This document shows, one piece after another, positions 1 to 7,317 of a DNA stretch of 64,000 bases (positions are counted from its first letter, which is position 1; every line of letters starts with the position of its first letter). The notes beneath the pieces were generated by a model that worked only from the letters and a program-made list of their open reading frames with translations, searched no databases and was not told where the DNA came from. A program made the position numbers and the translations under genes. Source of the stretch: Novipirellula sp052161655 (GTDB lineage: Bacteria > Planctomycetota > Planctomycetia > Pirellulales > Pirellulaceae); contig NZ_CP197418.1 in the NCBI RefSeq assembly GCF_052161655.1, positions 2,232,001 to 2,296,000 on the forward strand. Reading direction: 5' to 3'.

Positions 1-269
1 CCGCGAATGTCTTCGCGGTTGCTCTTCAGAACTTCCGAGGCCGAAAACCAATGGCCTGGTTTGATTCCGCCGCCGGCGGGAACCCCATCCGCTGGGAATG
101 CTTGGGCGGGCATGGAGGTGAAGTCTGGTAGAGCAGCCTTCTTCTTTTCTTCGTCTTCGGGATTGGAGGTCGAACGACATCCATCGCAGCCCACAATCAG
201 TGTGCTACACAACAGGGCAAACAAAAATGGAAAACGCGGCATGAAAACTCTGGCCGAAAATAGTTTCAT
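1..269 (-). CDS. Putative lipoprotein, C-terminus cut off by window edge
   Basis: The reading frame runs off the left edge of the window, so only the first 89 or so residues are present. The N-terminus has a basic start, a hydrophobic stretch (residues 11-26) and a lipobox ending LIVGC with the acceptor Cys at residue 28, which predicts a lipid-anchored exported protein. The mature part starts Cys/Asp/Gly-rich, then has a Glu/Lys cluster and a Pro/Ala/Gly-rich segment. No catalytic domain is visible in this fragment and I do not recognise the family. The frame is too short to judge function; the start is chosen because the signal peptide begins directly there. Confidence 0.7.
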   Translation of the reverse strand, partial: MKLFSARVFMPRFPFLFALLCSTLIVGCDGCRSTSNPEDEEKKKAALPDFTSMPAQAFPADGVPAGGGIKPGHWFSASEVLKSNREDIR

Positions 270-323
270 TCTCAGCCACAATCATGGTGAGAAAGGAAGG
301 AAACACAACACGATCCGACCGAG

Positions 324-650
324 TTACCAGCCCATGACCATGTTAGATTCGATTGCTTTGCGTGCATTTTCCAGATCGCTACCCGTTTCCATCCGATACA
401 GGCGAATTGCATTGACCTTGTCCCCCGACGAACGGCTCAAGCATTCGCGAGCCACGGCACAGGGACTCAGGGGTGGAGTGGTTAGCCCGAGAGCTCCTTT
501 ACTGATCACCCACGTATCACGTGGCCGCTTGGTGAGACGGGCGATCTCGTCGTAGGGATAGGCATCAGCGACCACGGCACGGGCCGCCTGTTCATCTTCG
601 GCCCAAGTGATGATGATATGAGAGTCGGTTTCAACCTCGAATAGCGGCAT
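324..650 (-). CDS. Small conserved protein with ribosomal L7/L12-like C-terminal motif
   Basis: This is a 108-residue soluble protein with no signal peptide. The C-terminal third (about residues 76-103) follows the pattern of the L7/L12 C-terminal domain helices: a K-V-x-A-I-R-L-Y-R segment, then an E-T-G-S-D-L-E-N-A-R-K segment. In L7/L12 these form the alpha-helical surface that contacts translation factors, but the same fold recurs in unrelated small bacterial proteins. The N-terminal half is acidic and contains a conserved-looking Trp/Glu pattern. It has no Gly/Ala hinge and is not a ribosomal protein. The gene is divergent from the cysteine desulfurase across a 246-bp gap. The resemblance is by eye; cellular role unknown. 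Confidence 0.65.
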   Translation of the reverse strand: MPLFEVETDSHIIITWAEDEQAARAVVADAYPYDEIARLTKRPRDTWVISKGALGLTTPPLSPCAVARECLSRSSGDKVNAIRLYRMETGSDLENARKAIESNMVMGW

Positions 651-896
651 CGGTAGTGCTCCTTCGGAGAGTGGATCTGCGTGTAAATCGGCAAGGGGGG
701 AAGAGGCCGCAGCGAATCATGCGCCACGCGTAGGTAATGCATGATACCGACGAGGCGAATCGCTGGAAAGTTTTCGCGTGGCTGTTTTCAAGGGTTTTGG
801 CTGTTTCCTTTCCACGCCACAGGCGGGTCTGCAATTCCGGCGGTTTCGGTACAATGCAACCAAGTACCGACAGGCCCTTTTTTCTTAACGTAAACG

Positions 897-2066
897 ATGA
901 TTTATCTTGACAATCACGCGACCACCAGATGCGATCCGCGGGTCGTCGAGGCAATGGTGCCATGGTTGTCGGAGGATTTTGGGAATCCTAGCAGCGGATC
1001 GCATGAAATGGGGCGAACTGCTGCAGCGGCCATACAGCAGTCAGTTGCCAAAATCGCGGCGGCGCTGAACGTTCCAGCCGATTCGGTAATTTTCACCAGC
1101 GGTGCGACCGAAAGCAATAATTTGGCGATTCGAGGTGTGTGTTTGCATCCTCGTCAAAAAAAACGGCACTTCGTGACCGTGACGTCCGAGCATCATGCCG
1201 TGCTTGACGTCAGCGATGAACTTCGGCGTGAAGGGTTTCGCGTCACGGAGGTCCCGGTGATCGCCCAAGCAGAAGGTGCCACCGGCGTGGTCGATTTGAA
1301 CCGACTCGCCGATGCGATTGACGACGATACTGCGCTCGTTTCGGTGATGTGGGCGAACAATGAAATTGGCTCGATTGCTCCGATGAGAGACGTTGCAGAT
1401 TTGTGTCATGCCCGTAGCGTGTTGCTGCATAGCGACGCGACTCAAGCGGTGGGGCGAATCCCGGTCGATGTACTTGCCGCAGACGTTGATTTGTTGAGTG
1501 CGGCGGCACACAAGTTTTACGGGCCCAAGGGGACAGGCTTGCTGGTGGTTGGTAACGGCAATCGGCGTGTCCGGCTGCGGCCTCAAATCGTCGGCGGCGG
1601 GCAACAACAAGGTCTTCGCAGTGGTACGCTGAATACCGCCGGGATTATTGCCATGGCGACGGCACTGGAATTAGCGGTCGATGAAATGGAAAGCCATCAC
1701 GACCGGATTGGGCAAATGCGAAATCAGTTGTTTCAATTGTTATCCTCCGGTATCGATGGGATCAAACTGAATGGTATCTCGCTTGACTCGAATCAGCGGC
1801 TTTCGGGTAACTTGAATTTGCAACTCGAGGCCATCGAGGGCGAGGCATGGATGGCGGCGACACCGTCGGTGGCATTTAGCAGCGGGTCGGCATGTAGCAG
1901 CGTGGACGCGAAACCAAGCCATGTATTGACCGCCATTGGACTCAACGAATCCGAGGCGAGACGAAGTGTTCGGTTTGGAATCGGCCGCTTCAACACGGAT
2001 CAAGAAATTCAGCAAGCGGCAGAGTGGTTGATCGAGTCACACAGGAAATTGTGCCGATTGTCCTAA
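897..2066 (+). CDS. Cysteine desulfurase (NifS/IscS type), PLP-dependent
   Basis: Class V aminotransferase-fold enzyme of 389 residues, the usual length for IscS/NifS. It would remove sulfur from L-cysteine, giving alanine and an enzyme persulfide used for Fe-S clusters or thiolated tRNA. Visible motifs are the N-terminal YLDNHATT, TSGATESNN (68-75), the His pair at 99-100, HSDATQ (178-183), the PLP-binding Lys in AAHKFYGP (K206) and the catalytic Cys in SSGSACSS (C333). The loop around C333 is of the longer IscS/NifS kind rather than the SufS kind. No scaffold gene (iscU, nifU) lies alongside, so the specific pathway cannot be read from context. No strong ribosome-binding site precedes the ATG. 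Confidence 0.92.
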   Translation: MIYLDNHATTRCDPRVVEAMVPWLSEDFGNPSSGSHEMGRTAAAAIQQSVAKIAAALNVPADSVIFTSGATESNNLAIRGVCLHPRQKKRHFVTVTSEHHAVLDVSDELRREGFRVTEVPVIAQAEGATGVVDLNRLADAIDDDTALVSVMWANNEIGSIAPMRDVADLCHARSVLLHSDATQAVGRIPVDVLAADVDLLSAAAHKFYGPKGTGLLVVGNGNRRVRLRPQIVGGGQQQGLRSGTLNTAGIIAMATALELAVDEMESHHDRIGQMRNQLFQLLSSGIDGIKLNGISLDSNQRLSGNLNLQLEAIEGEAWMAATPSVAFSSGSACSSVDAKPSHVLTAIGLNESEARRSVRFGIGRFNTDQEIQQAAEWLIESHRKLCRLS

Positions 2067-2121
2067 ACTGCAATTTGTCGAAGCAAGCAACACGAATCGT
2101 TTAACCTATGAGAATGCGTTT

Positions 2122-3102
2122 ATGAGTGGTGAAGGATCGATCACACGCTTTGGAGTGCTTGGCACAGGGCGGATTACTCGGCGATTGGTCGCCGATATTC
2201 AATCAACCGACGGCGCCGAAGTCACTGCGATCGCAAGCCGGACGAGCGAGCGGGCTCGCTGGCAGGCCGATCAATTTGGCATCGCGGCTGCGGTGGAGGG
2301 TTACGAGTCGTTATTGGTGCGCGATGATGTCGACGCCGTTTACGTTGCATTGCCGCCATCGATGCATGCGGAATGGGCGATCGCGGCTGCCAAGGCGGGC
2401 AAGCACGTGTTGTGCGAAAAACCACTTACTGTTTCGACAAAACAATCGCTCGCCGTGCATCTTGCCTGTCAAGCCCATTCGGTGCGACTGCTCGACGCAA
2501 CGGGTTGGTTACACCACGAGCGGACCGAAATGTTTCGTCGCTGGTTAGACGAAGGGCGGTTCGGGAAGATTGGGCACATCACGGCGGCGGTATCGTTTTT
2601 CCGCCCATTTATCACTGGCGAACATCGCCTCGACCCGGCTTTGGGCGGTGGATGTTTGTTGGATCTTGGTTGGTACGTTTGCTCGTTAGCGAGATTTGTC
2701 GCAGGCGGGTTGCCCAACCGTGTGGTTGCCGGACGCGTGATGCGACAAGGGGTCGCCCAGCGAATCACAGCGATGATGTGGTTCGATCATGACGTGACCG
2801 CAACGCTGTCGTGTGGCTACGACACATCAACGCGAAAGTGGTGCGAGGTGGCGGGCAGTGACGCGTCGCTGGTGTGTGACGATTTCACTCGTCCTTGGCA
2901 TGACCGTCCCGCCCGATGTTGGATCCATGATGCGACCGGAGGTGTCGAGCAGTTTCCGTTCGAAGGCAATCAGGAACGTCGAATGATCGCGAGATTTATC
3001 AGTGACGAACCACTCGATGTGTATCAGCAACAAGCACTTGATACCCAGCACATGATCGATGCGATCAACGAATCGGTGGAATTCGACCACGACGAGCTGT
3101 AA
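2122..3102 (+). CDS. Gfo/Idh/MocA-family NAD(P)-dependent oxidoreductase
   Basis: A 326-residue cytosolic oxidoreductase. The N-terminal Rossmann fold starts FGVLGTGRITRR (GxGxI pattern near residues 11-19), followed by the family motif CEKPL (residues 98-102) whose Lys is normally catalytic. The second half is the alpha/beta domain; it has a Gly-rich GGGCLLDLGWY segment matching the conserved G-G-x-L-x-D-x-G region. Members oxidise or reduce sugars, inositols or their derivatives; the substrate cannot be read from sequence. It follows the cysteine desulfurase by 55 bp on the same strand, possibly co-transcribed, but no functional link is evident. Planctomycetes carry many paralogues of this family. 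Confidence 0.88.
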   Translation: MSGEGSITRFGVLGTGRITRRLVADIQSTDGAEVTAIASRTSERARWQADQFGIAAAVEGYESLLVRDDVDAVYVALPPSMHAEWAIAAAKAGKHVLCEKPLTVSTKQSLAVHLACQAHSVRLLDATGWLHHERTEMFRRWLDEGRFGKIGHITAAVSFFRPFITGEHRLDPALGGGCLLDLGWYVCSLARFVAGGLPNRVVAGRVMRQGVAQRITAMMWFDHDVTATLSCGYDTSTRKWCEVAGSDASLVCDDFTRPWHDRPARCWIHDATGGVEQFPFEGNQERRMIARFISDEPLDVYQQQALDTQHMIDAINESVEFDHDEL

Positions 3103-3116
3103 GCAAGTCGCCGAGA

Positions 3117-3393
3117 ATGCCAACCGGTTTAGTTTTAAGTAGGGCCGGTTCCCACCGGCCGTCTCAACGTCGTGAACGATTTTCTGGTAGCTACCTTCGC
3201 CAGAAGGTGGTGATTCGAATTGGACGCCAACAATCCACGCTCTGGCGAGCGTAGCTACGAAACGCAAATGATGTAATTTGCAGCCTAGAAATCGTTCACA
3301 GCGTTGCCGGCCGACCTGGGCGGCTCGATGGAGTCGGCCGGTAGGAACCGGCCCTACGCTTTGATAGACGACCGTTGATGCCAACCGGTTTAG
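3117..3393. repeat. Nested inverted-repeat element flanked by 16-bp direct repeats
   Basis: A 16-bp sequence, ATGCCAACCGGTTTAG, occurs at 3117-3132 and again at 3378-3393, the latter overlapping the stop codon of nagB. Between them lie inverted arms 3139-3161 and 3335-3357 (22 of 23 bases complementary), then a nested perfect 13-bp pair at 3172-3184 and 3287-3299, then a short third pair around 3187-3202 and 3241-3257. The whole can fold into one long cruciform. It resembles a small non-autonomous mobile element with a duplicated target, although the arms sit a few bases inside the direct repeats. It separates two convergent genes and may also end transcription. Confidence 0.7.
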
Positions 3394-4160
3394 GCCGACA
3401 GCTCGCTGGCGGCGGCTTCGTCCAAGACGAACGTTACATCGGGGTGCTGCTCGAGCCAGGATGCGGGAACGTCTTCGCTTGCAGGGTCTTGCAACGATCG
3501 CCGCACCGCTTCGGCTTTGTCTTTGCCGGTGGCAAGCAAGAGGATCTGTTTCGCTTCCAGGATCGTGCCAATCCCCATCGTGATCGCGGTCTTGGGCACC
3601 TCGTCAACCGAAGCAAAGAAGCGAGCATTTTTTTCGATAGTAGACGGTGTCAACTCGACCACGCGTGTTCGTGTGCTGGGCGACGATCCGGGTTCGTTAA
3701 AGGCGATGTGCCCATTGTGACCGATGCCTAACAACTGCAGATCGATGCCCCCGGCAGCGGCGATTTGTGCTTCGTACTGGACCGCATGCGCTGCCGGATC
3801 GCTTGCGTTGCCCTCGGGAACAAACGTTTTGTTTGGGTCGATGTCGATGTGATCAAACAGTTCCGACTGCATAAAGTAGCGAAAACTCTGAGGGTGCGTT
3901 CCGCTCAATCCGATGTATTCGTCGAGATTGAAGGAGGTCACCTTTTTGAAGTGTACTTTGCCGGATTGGAAATCTTCGACGATGTTTGCATACGTCGCGG
4001 TAGGCGTTCCGCCGGTCGCCAACCCGAGGACGATCGACGGATTCGCGTTGATCGCCTCGACGATCATATTTGCCACGGTACGTGATGCAGTCACCGCATC
4101 AGCACAAACAATGACTTTTGCGGAGTGGGCATTAGCGGAGGGAGAGGCAGGCTTGTTCAT
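3390..4160 (-). CDS. nagB: Glucosamine-6-phosphate deaminase
   Basis: Converts glucosamine-6-phosphate to fructose-6-phosphate and ammonia in the cytosol, linking amino-sugar use to glycolysis. Motifs are clear: LGLATGGTP near the N-terminus (phosphate loop), FNLDEYIGL with the catalytic Asp region, and GIGHNGHIAFNEPGS with the catalytic His. I place the start at the ATG encoding MNKP, giving 256 residues; an upstream in-frame start (4196) would overlap the neighbouring HD gene and adds 12 residues not expected in the family. It lies 13 bp downstream of the HD phosphohydrolase and is probably in the same operon. The 3' end runs into a 16-bp direct repeat. Confidence 0.93.
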   Translation of the reverse strand: MNKPASPSANAHSAKVIVCADAVTASRTVANMIVEAINANPSIVLGLATGGTPTATYANIVEDFQSGKVHFKKVTSFNLDEYIGLSGTHPQSFRYFMQSELFDHIDIDPNKTFVPEGNASDPAAHAVQYEAQIAAAGGIDLQLLGIGHNGHIAFNEPGSSPSTRTRVVELTPSTIEKNARFFASVDEVPKTAITMGIGTILEAKQILLLATGKDKAEAVRRSLQDPASEDVPASWLEQHPDVTFVLDEAAASELSA

Positions 4161-4173
4161 GTCATTCTTAATG

Positions 4174-5646
4174 TTAAACGATCTCGTTGTCGACACTTTG
4201 GATCACATCGATCAAGAGGTTAGACCAATCGCCATGGGCGCGAACCGCGTGTGTCATCATGTCGCGTTTTTCGGGATTCACAAACACACGAACCCGCTTG
4301 ACTTGATCGTCGAATTGTTGACGTGCTAGTGCGCGAGCGACCGGGGAAACGTTCGCCAGGGTGACACCGATGTTCGATCGACTCTGTTTTACTACACACT
4401 GGCCGTTCGCATCGCCGCTACCATCAACGTCACTCGCAGCACGATCGAAGATGCCGTTACGCAGGATGACATCGACATTAATGTCGACTTCGAGTTTGAC
4501 GGGCGGAGCATCAATCAGGATGTCTTCAGCAGCCACCGGCTCGCCTGTCATCGATGCTAGACGGGCGGCCAATGTTTCACTCGCTGCAACCAACCACCAA
4601 TACGGGCGTCTAGCGATTTGGCGATGCACTTCGACGGGGTGTCCCGCCACAGCATCGATCGCGTTAAATTCGGCGACACGTTTGTAAAGCCGACGTTGAG
4701 GGCCAAACAATCCATCGACCAAGTGACGTGTGTTTCCAAGCGACGTGTCGCAAACGCTGTTACTGGCCTCGACCAGGCGGGCGATCCACTGGGCATCGTT
4801 CAACTTGAAGGTCGATTCAAGTTCAAGTTTGTCCTTCAGCAAGAACACGGCACGCTGTAGCATCGCGGTGGCCGAGCGAACGGTATGATGCCAATAGACC
4901 TCGCTGAACATTACATAGCGAGCAAACACCATCATCTCTGCTGCTGTCCGCCCTTTTTCGCCGATCGCCAAAATGCCTTTGCTCGGATGAACACACATCG
5001 AATCGATCAGACGTCCCACATCGAAATTGCGACCATACGGGACCCCTGAGTGCAAGCTGTCGCGTTGCAGATAGTCAAGTTTGTCAATGTCGATCGGGCC
5101 GCTGAGACAACTGCGTAAAAAACTTAGCGGACGACTGCTCGTTTGCGTTGCGGTGGCTTTCTTGTTTGGTTCCAGCAGATCGACGACGTCTTGAATTTCG
5201 CACGACCAGTCCTGCTGGATGCATTGGCGTAGCTCGGATTGCTCGATCCAATCGGAGACGCGTGATTCGTGTTCGCGGAATCCAGTTAGGTTCATATCCT
5301 CGATCGGATGACAAAACGGCCAGTGCCCGACATCGTGAAGTAGCGCCGCGAGCACAAACGCGTCTGCGGAACGAGCATCTAGCGGCGGGTTCAGCGAAGC
5401 ATCGCCGGTGAATCGGGCCAGCAACCGAAGTGCGTTCAGATAAACGCCCAACGAATGTTCAAATCGAGAATGAGTCGCACCGGGATAAACCAACGCAACC
5501 ATGCCTAGCTGGCTGATCGACGCCAAGCGACGCATCGGAGGCGAATCGATGATTCGTCTTACGCGAGGCGAGATCGGCACCCCGTCGGCCGGTGGAATGC
5601 GAACCAGCGATGATGCTTGGTTCAGCTGGGCGACTTCAGGAATCAT
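4174..5646 (-). CDS. HD-domain phosphohydrolase (dNTPase/SAMHD1-like)
   Basis: A 490-residue metal-dependent HD-superfamily protein. The metal-ligand pattern is complete: H-S-R-F-E-H-S-L-G (His 59 and His 64 region), LLHDVGHWPFCHPIED with the HD pair at 104-105, and IDIDKLDYLQRD (about 186-197) with the last Asp ligand. This arrangement is that of the dGTPase/SAMHD1 group (COG1078), which hydrolyse dNTPs or act on nucleic-acid ends. Which substrate is used here is not known. It overlaps the start-proximal end of the upstream zinc-ribbon membrane protein gene by 11 bp and precedes nagB by 13 bp, so the three genes look co-transcribed. Confidence 0.88.
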   Translation of the reverse strand: MIPEVAQLNQASSLVRIPPADGVPISPRVRRIIDSPPMRRLASISQLGMVALVYPGATHSRFEHSLGVYLNALRLLARFTGDASLNPPLDARSADAFVLAALLHDVGHWPFCHPIEDMNLTGFREHESRVSDWIEQSELRQCIQQDWSCEIQDVVDLLEPNKKATATQTSSRPLSFLRSCLSGPIDIDKLDYLQRDSLHSGVPYGRNFDVGRLIDSMCVHPSKGILAIGEKGRTAAEMMVFARYVMFSEVYWHHTVRSATAMLQRAVFLLKDKLELESTFKLNDAQWIARLVEASNSVCDTSLGNTRHLVDGLFGPQRRLYKRVAEFNAIDAVAGHPVEVHRQIARRPYWWLVAASETLAARLASMTGEPVAAEDILIDAPPVKLEVDINVDVILRNGIFDRAASDVDGSGDANGQCVVKQSRSNIGVTLANVSPVARALARQQFDDQVKRVRVFVNPEKRDMMTHAVRAHGDWSNLLIDVIQSVDNEIV

Positions 5647-6403
5647 GGTGCCAATCGTCCACTGTCACTTCCATTGCCAATCCCGCCGCACGGCGAATAT
5701 CTTCTTGACTTTCTTCGCCCGCCAACGTGACTCCGGCAATGATCGCTAACAAAACTGCGGACAACAGATACAGTCCAGCGTGAGTCAGACCGCCTACTGC
5801 TTCGATCTCGAACGTTGTCATAGCAATGAATGTCCCCAGTCCCAACATCACGCACAGAATAATTCCGAACGTCATGTAGTCCATCTCAGCGGCTCTTTCG
5901 AGTTCCAAGACATAGCTAGGAACAAACGCGTAAACAATCCAAAGCGAAGCATAGAGCGCCGAACAGATCAGCACTCGATTTCGCAACTCAATGCCTGTAA
6001 ACGGCTCGAGTTCTTGGTCGTAGACAAACGAGTACCCCCAGCGAACCAGTGGTGGTGCGATCACAATCAAGCCAATGATCTGAGCGACCCACGGGGGACC
6101 ATTTCCACCGCTGAACAGGCGGAAACCGATGGCGATTGCCAGAGCACCGACTACCGCTGCGATCGTGATGATCAATCCTTTGCGGGTAACGTCGGTCTCG
6201 GTGCGTTTGATCGGTTTGAGGACGCTGACGCCCTTGCGATCTTTCGGTGCGCCGTCGTCGGGCGCATGAATGACCACCTCCTCGGACTTATCCGGGACCG
6301 CTATGGTATTCTTGCAACCGGGACAGGGACCCTTTTTGCCAGCGAATTTATCGCTGACTTGGAATCGCTTATAACAATTTGGACAGGTTACTTGGATCGG
6401 CAT
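5636..6403 (-). CDS. Zinc-ribbon membrane protein of unknown function
   Basis: 255 residues. The protein opens with a zinc ribbon at residues 7-30 (C7, C10, C27, C30), beginning directly after MPIQVT, which fixes the start codon. After a charged linker come several hydrophobic helices: one pair around residues 75-120 and more around 145-240. Planctomycetes have many such MJ0042-like zinc-ribbon plus transmembrane proteins, and none of them to my knowledge has a defined function. Its 3' end overlaps the HD phosphohydrolase start by 11 bp. Its start codon overlaps the divergent trmL start codon by two bases, so its 5' leader lies within trmL coding sequence. Confidence 0.75.
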   Translation of the reverse strand: MPIQVTCPNCYKRFQVSDKFAGKKGPCPGCKNTIAVPDKSEEVVIHAPDDGAPKDRKGVSVLKPIKRTETDVTRKGLIITIAAVVGALAIAIGFRLFSGGNGPPWVAQIIGLIVIAPPLVRWGYSFVYDQELEPFTGIELRNRVLICSALYASLWIVYAFVPSYVLELERAAEMDYMTFGIILCVMLGLGTFIAMTTFEIEAVGGLTHAGLYLLSAVLLAIIAGVTLAGEESQEDIRRAAGLAMEVTVDDWHHDS

Positions 6404-6926
6404 GAAACAGAATCAAGAAGAGCAGGAGCCGTGTCATGGGAAAGGCGACAGTATAGCGACTTTACCGTCGGCACATGTTGTACTCTACCAGCCTGAGATA
6501 CCAGGGAATACCGGGAACATTGGTCGAACCTGTGTCGCGGTGGGAGCGAAGTTGTGGATCGTTCACCCCGCCGGATTCCAATTGGACGAAAAGCACGTCC
6601 GCAGGGCCGGTCTGGATTACTGGAAGCACCTGATGATCGAAGAAGTCGGCAACTGGGATGCTTTGGTCGAAAAACTTTCGCCACGCCGATTTTTCTATTT
6701 TTCGCGGTTCGCCACCAAGACGATTTGGGACGCCAACTTTGAAAAAGATGACGTGTTTGTGTTCGGTAGTGAGTCGTCAGGGTTGCCGGAATCGATCCTC
6801 GATCGCGACGCGCCCAATGCGCTGCGGATACCCACCACCGGCAAAGTGCGAAGTTTGAACCTCGCGACCACCGCCGGAATCGTGCTGTACGAGCACCAAC
6901 GCCAAGTGCGTAGCCTAGGCGAGTGA
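6402..6926 (+). CDS. trmL: tRNA (cytidine/uridine-2'-O)-methyltransferase, SPOUT class
   Basis: 174 residues, matching TrmL/YibK (E. coli protein about 157). It would methylate the 2'-OH of the wobble nucleotide (position 34) of tRNA-Leu isoacceptors using SAM. SPOUT trefoil-knot motifs are present: IPGNTGNIGRTC (SAM/tRNA region), FGSESSGLPESIL, and the C-terminal IPTTGKVRSLNLATTAGIVLYE knot segment. The first 20 or so residues are extra and polar. The ATG at 6402 overlaps the divergent gene's ATG in a shared CATG; I see no later in-frame ATG or GTG before the conserved domain. Promoter and ribosome site must therefore lie inside the neighbouring gene. Confidence 0.9.
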   Translation: MKQNQEEQEPCHGKGDSIATLPSAHVVLYQPEIPGNTGNIGRTCVAVGAKLWIVHPAGFQLDEKHVRRAGLDYWKHLMIEEVGNWDALVEKLSPRRFFYFSRFATKTIWDANFEKDDVFVFGSESSGLPESILDRDAPNALRIPTTGKVRSLNLATTAGIVLYEHQRQVRSLGE

Positions 6927-7020
6927 GCCGACGGGTTATGATGGTGATAGCTCAGAGTCCAACGAAAACGGAAGCTTTCTAACCCGGACGCACTCGTAGG
7001 ACTGTCGGAGTAATTACTGT

Positions 7021-7168
7021 CGTAGCGGAACTCGTCAACGGCTTGTTGATTTAGTGAGCCATGACGCGTCAGCGGCCGGGGCCCGCGCACTACCCGGTGC
7101 CTTACGGCCCACGGCTCACCGTTGCGATTTGCATTTGGATTAAATCAACAAGCCGTCAAGAGTTTCGA
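7021..7168. repeat. Composite inverted repeat, family A (copy 1)
   Basis: Outer arms are a perfect 16-bp pair at 7038-7053 and 7141-7156. Nested inside is a second palindrome at 7054-7119 bounded by GTGAGCC and GGCTCAC. The left end (7021-7057) recurs at 63964-64000 with two mismatches in 37 bases, and the inner palindrome recurs at 40683-40749. The two parts can thus occur separately, which suggests a mosaic of two mobile or amplified palindromic units. Confidence 0.8.
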
Positions 7169-7254
7169 CCAGCCTGGAAAACGAAAGTCTTGACGACTTC
7201 CGCTACGGGAAACCCCGTCACTTCTTATTCAGGCGGTGCTTACGCGTTGCGGCT

Positions 7255-7296
7255 AAAAAAAAGCGTTCCCAGGCATTGAATCCTGAGAACGCTTTG
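7255..7296 (-). terminator. Rho-independent terminator for the DUF4340/ABC operon
   Basis: Read on the minus strand, a stem of 14 pairs with one mismatch (7282-7295 with 7260-7273) and an eight-base loop is followed by a run of eight U residues (7262-7255). It lies just downstream of the stop codon of the DUF4340 gene and has the classic form. Confidence 0.8.
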
Positions 7297-7317
7297 TTTG
7301 CAGTTAGCTGGCCGGAA

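Larger units (their letters stand above)
6927..7317. other. Gene-free gap holding a composite palindromic repeat and a terminator
   Basis: No coding frame here is convincing. The gap separates convergent genes (trmL and the DUF4340 gene) and contains the composite inverted repeat at 7021-7168 and the terminator at 7255-7296, described separately. Confidence 0.7.
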
